Assembly (NCBI GenBank): GCA_022577435.1 | Contig: JAKOON010000016.1 | Span: 10,832,276-10,896,275 of the forward strand | Length of the DNA stretch: 64,000 nucleotides | Direction of reading: 5' to 3' | Source: Embiotoca jacksoni | Lineage: Eukaryota > Chordata > Actinopteri > Embiotocidae | Shown here: positions 48,759 through 62,078 of the stretch, piece by piece | Layout: every line of letters begins with the position of its first letter | How positions within the stretch are numbered: position 1 is the first letter of the stretch | Made by a program: the position numbers and the translations under genes | Notes under the pieces: generated by a model | What the model was told of the DNA's origin: nothing | What the model saw: only the letters and a program-made list of their open reading frames with translations | Databases searched by the model: none

Positions 48759-51700
48759 GTGTGTCTAAAATCAAAACATTTTATGTGTTAGATATACTTT
48801 TTGTTATTTTATCAAATAATTTGAATGGTGATGTGAATTTGCAGTTTTGAAATATTGTTTCATTTTTGTGAATTACTTTGTTTTATGACTGCAAACATGA
48901 AGAGCCGATAAGATGGAGTGTGATCCAGTAGAAGACCCCCATGAACCTCAACACTCAGTCACCAAGTCAGCTTCAGCTGCAAGCAATAACACAGGTAATA
49001 TTTTAATTAAGAACACTAACATGGATTTTATGGATTATATTTCAGTTGTTCATTTCTGCAAACTCTGCACCACTTTAACATTGACATTTTAATGTTTAAT
49101 CTACTGATGTTGTTTTGTTTGTTTCAGTGATGCCTGAGCTCACGCTTTTGTTAACTGGTGACAGAAATTCCATAGAGATCGGAACAAAAAACATCTTACT
49201 TGACCATGACGAGCAAACAAATGTGGAACAATTTTCAGCCAAACTGTATGATTTGTGTGGTCGGCACATCTCTGTCATTAACATGCTTGGTCTTCCAAAC
49301 ATTGACAGAGTCCCATTAAATCAGGGAATTCATGCCTTTCTCTTACTGGTACCATATGGACAGCACAACAGTCATTACAAATCAAGAGTGCAGTTGTTAG
49401 AAAAAACTTTTGGGAGAGGATTTCTCTCTTATGTAATGACAGTTGTAACTCATGAGTCAAATGAAAAATGTGAAGGTGCCCTGGCAGACCTGAAAGCTAA
49501 TAGCAGTTTTGCTGAAAAAAGATACCACACATGTACAAGAACTATGACGGATGAAAAAGAGATCGTATCTCTGTTAGAAAAAATTGACGTCATGGTCTCT
49601 GAAAACGATCACCAGAGCTACAGCAGACTGACGTGTGTTCAAAATAAAGATCAGAAAGAACACCTGGACCACAACTCCTACAAAGAAGAAAGAGTTGGGA
49701 CAGGTGAGATTATAATTTTGTAACTTTTATTTCTAATACATCGAAGCTTTGATGCATTAGAAATGAGGTTATTTCAACCCTTAACCTTTGGGTTTTCCAA
49801 ACACAAATCTGTGGAGCTAAATTCCTGGCAAAACTTAACAGACAAAACATATTCAACAAAAATTCCCTTACGATTCACTAACAAACACAATATAGTTAAA
49901 ACACCTTAAACAAACTAATGCTTTTATTGATAATACAAAAAGTATGAATCAAACAAATACACATCATATTCTAATAGACCGTACTTAAGAAAAAAATGTA
50001 CCATGTCTTATAAGTATAAAAAAACAAAAACATCTCATGACTTCTGGCACAATTTTACTTTCATCATTGTAATGAGGATCTTCTCACAAATATTTTGAGT
50101 AATTTGCCCTCTACAACAGCAGGCGGCGCTGTGACTCAATTTAATGTACTTCTGCCCAGACCCGTGTAAATACATCTCAAATAGTATTTTTCTTTTTGGC
50201 TTACATTGACAAATGACCTATTTTTAATTTTTTTTTTATTTCATAAGGACTTGATAAAACCACTAACCACAGATGAACATTATGCTCAATGATGAAAAAA
50301 AACTATAAATCAGTTAAATACCTTAATTGTTACATACCTCCTGTGGTTCAGCAAACAAAAAGACTAAGATCTTTCAAATTCGTTCATTCTGGCCTGAAAG
50401 GGGTGATATTATGTCTTTGCAAGAAATAAATTTAAGAAAGAAAAGTTAGATATTAATTTTATTTATTGAATATATTGCAAGATTCTCAGTCAATTTACTG
50501 TTATTTTTTAAAACCTGCAGAAGAAGAAATGGAGATTTCAACTGAAGTCACGTCTGGACCATCTGAGACCAAGGGCAAAGGTAAGATTTTAATTAAGAAT
50601 TTAATTGTGCAGCAACACATAACCCAATTATTTTGACCATTTTCTACATTGTTTAACGACTGAAGTGATGAAATAACACGTGTGGAATAACAGTGAAAGT
50701 AAAAAATATGTTTTAAATTTGATATTCTTCAGTATAGTAGCCCGATTTTGCTTTGATAACAGCTTCACACACTCTTCATTCTTTGGAGGAGCTAAATAAG
50801 TTCATCACCTGGAGCTTTTCCAACAGTCTTGAAGGAGGTCCCACATGTGCTGAGAGACACCCATGTCTACTCTCATGGGAAACCCCAACCTTGTCCTATG
50901 TGAAAACCATGGGATTACACATGAAACCAATGGGATTATATGTGAAAATTGATGTGGAACCAATGTGTTTGTCATTGGAGCACCGAATGGTGTGAAAGCT
51001 CCATTGCAATGTAAGGGATTATTATTATTATTCTGCGTTATTATTATTATTCTACGTAAACAACTGCTCTACAAAACTCATGAAAGTGAGTGGGCGTGGC
51101 CAAATGGCTCGCTAGCTCCCCCTAAACTGATGCACCGGCGGCTACATTTACCTACATGCACGAAATTCGGTGGACGTATGTATCACACCTTGATGTACAA
51201 AAATGTTCCGTTGCACCAGGAAGTCCGCCAGTTTTAACTTAGTTAGGTTAGGTTAGGTTAGGTTAGGTAGTTACTTTATTAATCCCCGAGGGGAAATTTT
51301 TTTCGCTACAGCAGCATACAGAAGCAATAAGATAATAATAGAATAATAGAAAAGCAATAAAATAGCAGTAAGTAGCAGTAAAAAATATAAAATATAAATT
51401 ATAAAATGCACAGTATATACAGTACAGTATATATCTCTATATATTATATACAAACAACCAAGAAACACAGTCAACAGTGTTATTGTTATGTGATGGATTT
51501 TGCCAGAGGTGAGTTATTGTACAGTCTTATTGCGGTCGGCAGGAATGATCTCCTGTATCAGCGCTCTCCTCTCCACCACCTTTTCCAGGCTATCCAGTTT
51601 GTAGCTGATGATGGAGCCGGCTTTCTGAACCAGTTTGTTAAGTCTGTTGGTGTCACCAGCTCCAATGCTGCTCCCCCAGCAGACCACAGCGATAGTTGCC

Positions 51701-54700
51701 ATTTGTGGCGATTTGCGCATGTTGTATGTTGTACTTTACTAAACTCCACGGCTGCGTCCACCCCCGACCCGCTGGCTCCCCAACATTTAGCATACGAGGG
51801 TTCACATATCATTGCTTGTTGCTCATGTTATTGTACTTGTTGAGAACGTGTTTGTGAAAAGTTGCAGTATTTGTGACACATTACATGTGATGACATGTTT
51901 TCCACATGGTACCACATATAACAACGTGTGGAAAAATCTTCCCACATAGTTTCCCCATGTTATCATATTTTGCTACATAACATGTCATACATGTGATCAC
52001 ATGTCTCATGTGGAAAACATGGCTCATGTGATTTTGTTTATGGGTTAGTTGAGCAGTTCTTGCCATAATATGAAAATGGATTAGTACAGTAGTTGAGCAG
52101 GTCTATTTTGCTGTTTACAAACTTTTGCATTCAGTAAGAAGACAAAATATTTCACCAGTAAACTTTTGAAAAGGTTCAGCTGTTAACTGAAAACTTCCAG
52201 GTGACAAACTCATGCAGCTTGTTGAGACACTTCCATTAGTAGTGTAAAGCTGTCAGCAAGATAAACAGTCGTCTAAATTGTGAAACAAATTTTGGTTTGT
52301 TTCCACATTTTCAATCATTACTCAGTTTCATACGCGTTATTTTATAGTTGGATGTCTTCATTATTGTTCTAAGTTGATGAAAGCGGTAAAAAAAACAAAA
52401 AAAAAAATCAAAACCCCTTAATTGAACATGTGCCTCCAAATGTTTGACTGAAACTGTATATTTTACCCCTACAGTAATGGTCTGTCCCTCTGGTAATCTG
52501 GTATATCATTGCTGTTCTGCAGGTACCGTCGATGTGGAGAAAGAAATTGAAACACTGCTCAGCAGACTTCACCTTCAAGACAAACTTCAACAGAAGCTGT
52601 CACCAGCTGACTTTCTTATAATAGGTCCACCTGTGAAACCGAGCAATGACACGTGTGAGAAAGAAGTAGCCTATACTTTTCTTCAGACGTTATTGGCGTT
52701 AGACTACAGAGCTCGACATATCCTTGTAAAACAGGAGAGTCCTGAGGTCAGCCATCCACAGTCTGCTCCGGTGTCTGACAGCACTGACACAGATGATAGT
52801 GACTTAGACGAATTTTTTAACACAGATGAAGACTCTGATCAATCAAAACAAACCCATGCACATCCAATGGATGTTCAAATGGCAGTATTTCACTGCTCAG
52901 ACAGCTTTCTCAAGCAGGACATGGTTAAAAAGTTGTCACAGTGTCAGTACGCCTTACCTTTGCTCGCTCCTGACCCAGTCACAAAGGATATTGAGTGTCC
53001 TCTTTGGACATTGAGACAAATAATAAAAACTTGGAAGGTAACTGAAATCAAGGATAAAGACACCATCACCATGAAGAGTATGCCAATCTGCAAAGCTGAA
53101 ACACCCATGGTGTCATTTTTCCGCCTGGGTTCACTGTCTCAATCTAAATCTCATCTCATGAACTCTTTGATCAATGACACTCACAGTACCTTCTTCCACA
53201 GAAACTGTAAAGGTAGCACCAAATCTCGCTATTTGATGGATGGTGTCGCAGAGATTGCCTGGTACTTTCCTGCTGGAAACCCCAATGACTCCTTCACTGA
53301 CTGCATTGCCTTCTGTAATCTTCACGGTGATGCTCTAACGACTGAAAAGCAGCGTGAAATACTGATCGATAAATCTTCAGTCAATGTTGTTTTTGTGCCA
53401 ACTCTGGGAAGAACACAGAAAAGCACTGCAGTCCTCTCAGCCCTTCACAAGTCTACAAAGCCTCTCATTATTCTCGTTGCTGATAAGGATTGTGGTGGAG
53501 TTGAGAAGAAACCAGGGAAATACATTGTGGGTCTAAAAGAAAGAAGCCAGTCAGATGTTGCTGAAGAACTGAAAATGATTATTAAAAAGACTTTGTCTGG
53601 ACCACACACATCGTTCCAGCTTGAATCTATGTCCAAGGTCTCTGGAGTCAGAGTGGATGAAGATGACCCAGTCTGCCAAAAGGGGAAATCTGCAGCAATG
53701 AAAATATTGAATTTGCTTCAGGGGATGGACATCTCAAAGATCAAAGAAAAGTTTCTCCCTTGTCAAGGCAATTTGTGGCATGAGTGGTGCAGAATAAAGA
53801 AAGAACTGTATCACCTCCAAGGAAATGTTGAGAAGGAGAAATGTGAGAAGGAACAGGAACTGACGCAAATACGACAAGAACAATGCTTTGTTTCCCACAC
53901 CGAACTGATGAAGTCATTCACTAAAAGCCTCTTGTCTCTGCCATCAACACACAAAGAGTACTTCCTGAAATGGATGCAGATCTTAATAGATGCCCTCTCC
54001 ACAGATGATCTCGCTTCAATTCTACAAAGATATGATGAAAAGTGGTCTGAAGTAGTGTCTCTGAAGAACAAGCATGACAAATCTCCTCTGTTAGACAGGA
54101 AACAAAATGAGCTTGAACAAATATCAAAAAAACTACAGTCAGCAACGTTTGGCTTGGAGCACATCTTTAGAGAAATGGGACAAATCTATGAAGCCCATAA
54201 ATCTCAAAAGAAACAAACACACAACAGGCAGACCGACTGGTCAAAATACCCTGAGCTGGCTGCAGATCTGATGATATCAGGACGCCCGATGGAGCTGATG
54301 GATGGTGATGCAGGTTACGCGCCTTTAACTTGGATCTCTAGTGTTCTGGAGGAGGTCATCAGGAAACTTGGCGACCAGACAGTTTTTGTGTTGTCAGTTT
54401 TGGGTGTACAAAGCAGTGGAAAGTCAACAATGCTGAATGCCATGTTTGGGTTGCAGTTTGCAGTGAGTGCTGGCAGGTGCACCAAGGGTGCCTTTATGCA
54501 GCTGATCAAGGTGTCAGAGGAAATCAGGAACGACTTGAAGTTGAAGTTTGACTATTTTCTAGTGGTGGACACTGAAGGACTGCGAGCTCTTGAGTTAGCC
54601 GGTACCACCACTACTCACCACGATAATGAACTATCAACATTTGTTGTTGGCCTGGGAAACATGACACTGATCAACATCTTTGGTGAGAATCCAGCTGAGA

Positions 54701-57354
54701 TGCAAGATGTCCTGCAGATTGTTGTTCAGGCTTTCATGAGGATGAAGAAAGTTAAACTTTCTCCGAGTTGTGTGTTTGTTCACCAGAATGTTTCAGATAT
54801 TGGAGCTGCAGAGAAAAACATGGATGGAAAGAGACGCCTGCAAGAAAAACTAGATGACATGGCTCAACTAGCTGCCAAAGAGGAGGACTGTGATGTCAAG
54901 TGCTTCAGTGACGTCATTTCATTTGATGTGCAAAAAGATGTGAAATACTTTGCCCAGCTTTGGCAGGGAAGTCCACCGATGGCTCCTCCAAATCCACGTT
55001 ACAGTGAGAATGTCCAAGAACTGAAGCACATCATCCTCTCCAAGGCTTCACAGTCATCCGGGATCACGCTCTCATATTTGAAAAGCAAAATTCAGGACCT
55101 GTGGAACGCCCTGATGAACGAACAATTTGTTTTCAGCTTCAAAAACACACTGGAAATTGCAGTGTACAGAAAACTTGAGGTCAAGTACGCGACCTGGACC
55201 TGGACCCTGAGGAGCAACATGCTGACCATTGAGAACCAGCTTTATACCAGAATAGAAAATGGTAAACTGGACAGGGTTGAGAACAGTTATCTCTTTACAG
55301 AAATGAGCAAAACATTTGAAGAAATCAAAAAGGATATGAATCTCTACTTTGAGGATAAGAGGGACAAAGACATGCTGGTTCAATGGAGAGGCCGATTTGA
55401 ACAGAAAATCAAGGAGTTTCACGAGGAACAGGTGAAAGGAGTGAAAAAAACACTGGATGAAGTTATCCAGCAGAAGAAAGCTCGTAAAAAGCTAGATGAT
55501 AAGAAGACCGAGTTTGAGAACAAGCTGCTGCAGAAGAGCAAAGAGCTCGCTCATAGCTTAAAAGACAAAGCAAAAGAGGAGGAACTTAAAAGTCAGTTCA
55601 ACACTGTTTGGGGGGAGTTGGTCAGGGAATTATCTGCAGGTATAAAACCCATTGAGGACATCAACATGAAGGAAGATCAGAAAAGTGTCCTTAATGAGCT
55701 TGGTTTTGAGTGGGGTCTTATAAAGGGATGCAAAGACAGTAACAGATACCAAGTCTTGTCAAAAGTGGGGCACTACTCTGATTATGTGAACCAAAAGAAG
55801 CAGCGAGATCTCTCTAAGGAGAGACACCAGTCTCATGAGAGTAAAAAGGAAAACAAGGACACTGGCAAACAAGGAACAAATGTATTCAAAAGTGCATTCA
55901 ATTATTTTAAACAAGTGACTGGAATTTCCCCAACAACCCAACAGAAAGGGAACAGTGACTTATCACATGAACAACATGAACAGATCCGATCCTTCATCAG
56001 TCAAGTTGAACAACAATCCCTCAAAAAAATTCAGACCAAACCTGTAGCAACAAGAGGCTACAGATCAACTTACTTGCTAGAAATGGCCCAAAATGTTCAA
56101 ACGAAGGTGACAGAGTTTGAATCACAAAAGCCATACACACTGAGGAAGGAGTTTACAGTTGATCTCTCGCTGTATGTTTTTGACAGGGCAGGAAGATGGC
56201 TTTCCCAGTCTCACGAGACATACAGAAAGAACAACGATGCACTGTCTTATTTAGAAAGCAAGAAAGATCAGTATTACAGCATTTTTAGAAGCTTCTGGAA
56301 AGGAAACTCATCTGCTGCCGTTTTTGGAGAAATGATCTGTGAAAATCTGAAGGTGTCCGCTGTGCAGGCTGTCTGTAACAAGACTGCTATTGACCTCGCT
56401 GGAGAGATGAGGTGTAGTTTCCCAGCATTCAGTGGGAACAGGTTGAACTTGGAGAAACATGTGTTGAAGTCACTTGCAGAGAAGGAGGACTTTAATGGTT
56501 TCATCACCTACATCCGAGATCCAAGAAGTCAAGCAGAGAATTTTATAAAAGATGAAGTACACAAGTACATGTTCAGAGAACAGAGTCATAAAGCACAGAA
56601 CATACTCAAGAAAAATGTGGACGACATCAGTGAGTTTGTCAGTCAAGCTTTATTTACTGCAACACAGGAAGTCAAAACCCAAAAAGGAGCCACAGACATG
56701 TGGATGGAGCAATTTTCCAGTTTGCTAAAAGACAAGCTGACACTTGACACCATTTCTTGTCAAAATTTCCGTGACATAAACAATTTTGACTTTCTTAAAG
56801 AAGAGATAGAGAAAGGCCTTGGACCCATCAAAACAGAGATGAGCCGCCTCTCCCTGGATAAGATGAAGGACTTTAGGCTGCAACCTGATCAGATCCTCAT
56901 CGATCAGCTGTGTAGATGCTGCTGGGTAACGTGTCCATTCTGTGCAGCTGTGTGCACAAACACCCTGGAAGATCACAGCCCTGATGACCACAACGTCCCC
57001 TTCCATCGATCAGGCTCAGTCAACGGTTGGCACTACAGAAACACAGTGGAAATGTCCGTTAACTTCTGCACAACAAATGTTGCAAGTGATAACAGTTTTT
57101 ACCCTGATGGAGTGTCAGAAGTCTCCGTTCCTTTCAAGCAGTACCGTACTGCTGGACCAAGGTTTGCTAACTGGAGAATTACCCCTGATGAGTCCAAGCT
57201 GACATATTGGACATGGTTTGTGTGTCGATTTCAACAAGAACTGGAAAATTACTATGGTCGGAAATTCGAGGGCAAAGGAGAGATTCCCAGTCAGTGGAGA
57301 ACACACACTAAACAACAAGCGATTGAAAGTCTGGATGAAATGTACTCAGAGTAG
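47105..57354 (+). CDS. Interferon-inducible very large GTPase (GVIN/VLIG-like) with N-terminal AIG1-like domain
   Basis: Exons: ~47105-47161 (ends ATG|GTAAGT), 48913-48994, 49128-49703, 50521-50580 and 52523-57354. The last four sum to 5550 nt, giving 1849 aa from ATG 48913 (one Met longer if the first exon's ATG is used). Splice phases agree at every junction. Residues ~32-215 resemble an AIG1/GIMAP G domain without a P-loop. In the large exon, GSLSQSKS (442-449) is a degenerate P-loop and GVQSSGKS (867-874) a canonical one, with DTEG at 922-925 as switch motif and helical, Lys/Glu-rich sequence after ~1150. The single huge exon and these motifs are typical of GVIN/URGCP proteins, interferon-induced cytosolic or nuclear GTPases of poorly known function. 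Length is shorter than mammalian GVIN1 (~2400 aa). Confidence 0.88.
48699..48764 (+). repeat. (GT)n microsatellite in intron 1 of the unit 2 gene
   Basis: Counterpart of the 62003-62078 tract in unit 3, with a different length. Other GT tracts at matching places are 42336-42401, 46436-46492 and 59714-59808. Confidence 0.9.
49128..49703 (+). CDS. Exon encoding a P-loop-less AIG1/GIMAP-like domain (unit 2)
   Basis: The 192-codon exon has the usual AIG1 order: LTLLLTGDRNSIEIG where GxxGxGKS is expected, ISVINMLG where the VVDTPG switch is expected, AFLLLVPYGQ, the LEKTFGRGFLSYVMTVVTHES block (GIMAP: L+E-FGE-A--Y-MVLFT) and LLEKIDVMVSEN at the end. The Walker lysine and the DTPG aspartate are both lost, so GTP binding is unlikely. 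Flanking exon phases (1 and 1) make it a portable in-frame module. Confidence 0.75.
51266..51720 (-). mobile_element. 3' part of a non-LTR retrotransposon
   Basis: On the minus strand, 51514-51720 reads RLNKLVQKAGSIISYKLDSL followed by EKVVERR, the C-terminal block common in fish LINE ORF2 proteins. Downstream is an AT-rich 3'UTR ending with the AAATTTCCCCTCGGGGATTAATAAAGTA tail, also seen alone at 2037 and 11290. It is 5'-truncated and broken. Confidence 0.6.
51875..52040. repeat. CATGTG/CACATG-rich repeat, inverted relative to 13438-13650
   Basis: Its reverse complement reads CATGTGATCACATGTATGACA ... GATAACATGGGGAAA, matching 13445-13480. A related segment lies at 50840-51000. E-box-like CANNTG hexamers are very dense. 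Confidence 0.6.
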
Positions 57355-58190
57355 ACTGTTACTGTAGTGAGTCGACACCGGAACAACTGCTGAAAATCAC
57401 AATTTCTTTTTACGTGATTATTCAGAAATTAAAATCCTATAAACAGCACTCATATACTTTTACTGATTTTATCATCAAATGTAGACAGTCAGTAAATCAT
57501 TACAAAATACAGAGTTGACTGATGTACAGAATCATCTTTGCATTATTCAAATGAACGACAGAGAAACAGGAGCACACTGGAACAATGGTCATATAGAGAA
57601 TGAAGGGAGTCATCAAATTGAAGATGATATGTGTCATTGACGAAGTACTTCACCAAGGTTTTCATTAAGGAGCAGCAATCTGTTGTTTGTTGTTTATTTT
57701 TAAGGATGAAGAAAGTGAATTTATGAAGTTTTTGCATGTGAGGATGGATGTTAAATTTCATTTAATCAAAATACGTACAATTTAAAGCTACACGAGCATA
57801 AAAAGACTTTATATTGTGTGTTCAAGAGATATGTGATTACAAATTACTGATTTTTTTAGTACGGTGTGAGACACAATTATTTGTTTTAATCTGTTTGAAC
57901 TGATTTAAGAATTAGTCGAGCTAATTGGGTTTTTTTGTATGTTGAAGTATCTTCATTTAAAGTTGAAATGACAAAGAAAGTAGCAGACATACTGTAACAA
58001 GCATATTTTATGTTACTGAAGTATTTCAACTGTAATCTGTTAATCTCATTTTAATCAGCCTGTAATTATATTATATTCTCACCAGCTGAAGTTGAGTTTT
58101 AATGCACACAAAGACAGTTGTATGACTACAGCGTGTTCTCGTCACGATGTTGACCTCTCGTGTTATTCACAGCAATAATGATTCAATAAA
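57355..58190 (+). terminator. 3'UTR and polyadenylation signal of the unit 2 GVIN gene
   Basis: AATAAA at 58185-58190 is the first canonical signal after the stop codon (57352-57354) in a well-placed context, giving a 3'UTR of about 850 nt. The same signal is at 44855-44860 in unit 1. Confidence 0.6.
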
Positions 58191-59711
58191 AATCACTACT
58201 TCATATCCACCGAGGGACCAGGTTTCTTTGCATTTCTGAAAATGTATTAGTTTTCACCACAAAACATTTAGGCCTTACTCTGTTTTTTGAAATGTGTGGG
58301 GCTTTTCATAACATCAATAAAAAACAGAAGAAAACACTTATATGCAATATCACATTGGACTGTACAAATATCATACATATCATTGAATGACCACTGGCAT
58401 ATTGTAAAATCTGGTAAAGCTGCAAACCCATTCTTCAAACCTTTAAGAGACTTGAATGTAAACTGCAACACGACTGCTTTGCAGTCAGTCTTTATTTTTT
58501 CCCTCCCTCCACCCACCAGAGTCTCTCTGTATCCTACCTGCCACTCCAACCTCCAACAAAAAGGGAGGGTAACTAAGGGCATCTCCTTCTTCGTGCCGGG
58601 TTGTCACGGTGCCAACACCAAAAGGCACCTTGTGCGTATCCCAACAGCTTGGACAAAACTGCAGTATCTGAAGCCTTGGGAAGGAGAATGGTTTGAAATA
58701 TCTCAGAACTTAAAGAGTGAAAATTCCTCAAGCTGAAGAAAGAGTTTGCAAGCAGTCACATAAAAGAACAATGATACACTTACAAACACAAGTCCAGGAC
58801 CTCAGTCTCTTGATGCAAGAATGTGAAAAGGACTTTCTCGCCCTACACATAATTTCTATATTGTATTTTTTAATAATTTCCAGTAAATAACTGAATAACA
58901 GATTTTCAAATTTAGTTACTGTATAAAAGCCTTGGATGGTTAACTGATCAAGCATTTAAAGTCTGATTCTGTTTAATCAATGTTCCCTTTTCTTATTTTA
59001 AGGTTCTTAGTTTCCGCAATACCAATTTTGATATATTATTATGGATTTTATGTTTGGGTTTGAACCTGCTGCTCAGTTGAAGCCTTTTTGAGTGGAGTTT
59101 ATGTTCTCACTGTGCCTGCGCTGGTTTTCTTCGGGTACTTCGGCTTCCAGATGCGCATGTTAGGTTAATTGGTGATTCTAAGTTGGCTGTAGGTGTGAAT
59201 GGGAATGGTTGTCTGTTTTTGTCTGTGTTGGCCCTGTGATGGACTGGACACCTGTCCAGGGTTTACATCGCCTTCACCCAAAGTCAGCAGGGATAGGCTC
59301 CAGACTTCCTGTGAGTCTGTTCAGGAAAAAGTATAGATAATGGATGGATACATGAGTAGAGGAGAGTATAAAGTGGCATGAAACAGAAATACTGGCATAT
59401 TTTGCTCTCTGTACTTACTTTGTGCAACAGCGGGGACAGATACAACGTGACCTGATGTGAAAAAGTGTAACGACAGTATTTTCTATCTGTACATTAATCA
59501 ACCGGTCAAACTCTGAACTGAGCTACTCAGCTTTGCTGGGAACATTTATTTGACATTTATATGCAGGTAATTATATAACGGTGTATAGTAATTTTGCAAA
59601 TGCAAATGGTAGTTTTGTTGATTCCAATCATCACCTGAATTAAAAATCTGATGTCAGTCAGGCTAATGCAAACTTTTACTGGTCAATCTTTTTTATGTGA
59701 CAGCAGGATGG

Positions 59712-59809
<98 letters not shown>

Positions 59810-60236
59810 TATGCTTTAACTTAAGACTTTGTTTATTTACATTTGTTGAATATCTTGCACCACTGGTTTTGACCAACATAACAATAACTGGAGGGTTATT
59901 AGCAGCACAGTTCAGTGAAAAGGCTCCAGAAAAGGAAAGAGGAATTAAATCTAAGGTTTTTGGTTTTACTTTAAAACATTCATCAGGACCAGTTGAAATT
60001 GAAACTAAAACCTTGAAACCATATCAATCCCTCTTCCTTTTTTGGACTAACACGAGTTAAATATTATTGAATTTCCTGGCAGATATTTGGAAGGTATTTG
60101 TAATCAGACTCTCCGCAGCTGCTGCATCGCAGACTGGTCAGGGCTTACAGTGGTACGTGCTTGTTTGGATGTTTTCAATAGGCCTATTCTCTGTTTTCTT
60201 GTCAGTCAGGAGGCCTCCGTGAAACAGAGTTCTCAA

Positions 60237-60398
60237 AGTTTCACTTTCAGTTTTAATGTCACTGATTTATAAGTAATGTGCAGGCAGAGTTTTGCAGCTG
60301 CTTATACCTATCACATGACATCAGATCTGTTAAAGGCATGTAGGAGGGGTTTGTGAAGTACAGTTAGTTATCTAACGGTCTCTGCTCTCTATATATAT
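60237..60398 (+). promoter_or_regulatory. Interferon-type promoter of the unit 3 GVIN gene: ISRE and TATA box
   Basis: The ISRE AGTTTCACTTTCAG is at 60237-60250, identical to unit 2, and a TATA box TATATATAT is at 60390-60398. The GAS-like site is weakened (CTCCGTGAA). Confidence 0.72.
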
Positions 60399-60420
60399 CG
60401 GAGGCGGACTGGGGGGATTT

Positions 60421-62011
60421 GTGATACTGCAGCCACATCTGCAAAGACAGGCAGAGCTGAAGAAATACGCACCAAATGGTAAGTTTATATAATAATCTTA
60501 TTGTGTTTTCGCTTACAGACTTAAATCTACTAAATCTGTTCATGTACAGTATCTGAAAGTGACCTCTTTTTTTTTTTTACCAACCTCATTTTCTTACTTT
60601 GATATTTCCTCTAAGTCTTGGCTGCTTTGACTTCTTTGGAGGATGTTCTTTTAGTGCACGCACACACATTTACTTTGTTCTGCCTATTTAATGATCCATT
60701 TATTTTAGTTTCGTGTGACTTGTGGTGAACAGGAAAAACACGTCATGCATGTTAAAAAATGATGATTTAACAGCAGGATTCAGATGGATTTAAAGTAATA
60801 TTTTCTCACGTTTAACCTTCTCTACTCTCACTCTAAGAAGTATAACTTTTGCTTGAGCTCTGGTTGTCTAAATGGGGTGTGTCAATGCAAGTAAACAGAA
60901 AACTTTCCTTGACCCTTTCTGCCAAATGCTCTTAAATACACTGCACATGTTTATATAGATTTTGTCACATTGTCCTGTTGCGTCTCCTCACGTGGAATAG
61001 ACAGAAAAAAAAAAGGAAAAGTCAACAACTTTTCAGATTATGTTTGCAACATTTCACCACTATCAATAAAATCTTAACCTTCGTGTTTTCTTTGCGGACA
61101 ATAGAGAGCTGCATTCGTCTGGGTCAAATTAGCTCTCCAACAAAAGGTGCGTAGTCCTATAATGAAAAATGTATCCAATTTTTTTTTTTCAAACCTCTTC
61201 ATCCAACTTGATTCCAACTTATTGACACTGGTTTTACACTTTAAAAAAAAAAAATGTTATTATTTATGGTCAATAGACCTCATTTTAATTAAATTTGTAC
61301 TCATTTTTGAGTAAACAAAAAATGAAAATTGGTCATTATTTTTATTTAATTAATTTCTTAATGGATTATCACAGACTGGTGTCTGTCATATTTTAGTCCG
61401 AATTTGTTTTTTAAACCATTTCATATTTTCCGATGCCAGCAAATAGTCACACCTGTTGTCCTCCTGTTGTCAAAACTGACCCGGTCTGTTTTTTAGTGCT
61501 TGTAAGGCATCGTGGAAAATTGATCACAAATTTTTGTGTCAGACCTCGTCAGCCAACTTCATTCCAACTCACTGACACTGGTTTTACACTTTCTATTTTA
61601 AATTATTCCTCATTAGACCTCCTTTCTTCTAAAATTATAATGTATTTTTGAGTAAAAAAGAAGCCAAAATTGTGTATTATTTTTAGGATAAATGAGATCA
61701 AAGGAAATTTCTTGATGGAATATCATTGTCTGGTACCTGCCATAGTTTTGTAAAAAAAATGTTTTGAAACCAATTCAAATTTATGAATCTGAAACGGTCT
61801 GGTTTGATATTTTATTTTACATAAGATATATATATTATCGGCCAATTCTGTGGCACATTTTGTTAGACAACATCATTCCAACTCAACACAACTCATTTTC
61901 ACACACCTCGTGTGCGAGTGTGTGTATGTGCATATGTGTGTGTGTGTGGGAAAGGAAAAGCAAAGACTAGTTTGGACAGCTGCACACATGTGGAGCTTTG
62001 AACGTGTGTGT

Positions 62012-62078
<67 letters not shown>

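Larger units (their letters stand above)
50581..52522 (+). other. Large intron of the unit 2 GVIN gene, filled with repeats
   Basis: It holds a CACATG/CATGTG-rich segment (50840-51000), a common fish repeat fragment (51001-51235), five TTAGG units (51241-51267), a minus-strand retroposon (51266-51720) and another CATGTG-rich segment (51875-52040). Two alternative acceptors precede exon 52523; I chose TTCTGCAG|GTACC because it keeps phase 1 and begins the conserved VEKEIETLLSRLHL block. Confidence 0.7.
45315..58644 (+). repeat. Tandem unit 2 of the GVIN array (13,330 bp, complete)
   Basis: The period between equivalent points of units 2 and 3 is 13,316-13,330 bp, differing only through microsatellite and poly-A lengths. 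Identity to unit 3 over the shared part looks about 98%. The unit holds one complete gene, 47105-58190, with its promoter. Confidence 0.93.

Noticed and set aside
51241..51267. Five TTAGG units, resembling the arthropod telomere repeat
   Set aside because: The run is only 25 bp, sits at the end of a retroposon tail and the organism is a vertebrate (TTAGGG); a slippage product is enough to explain it.
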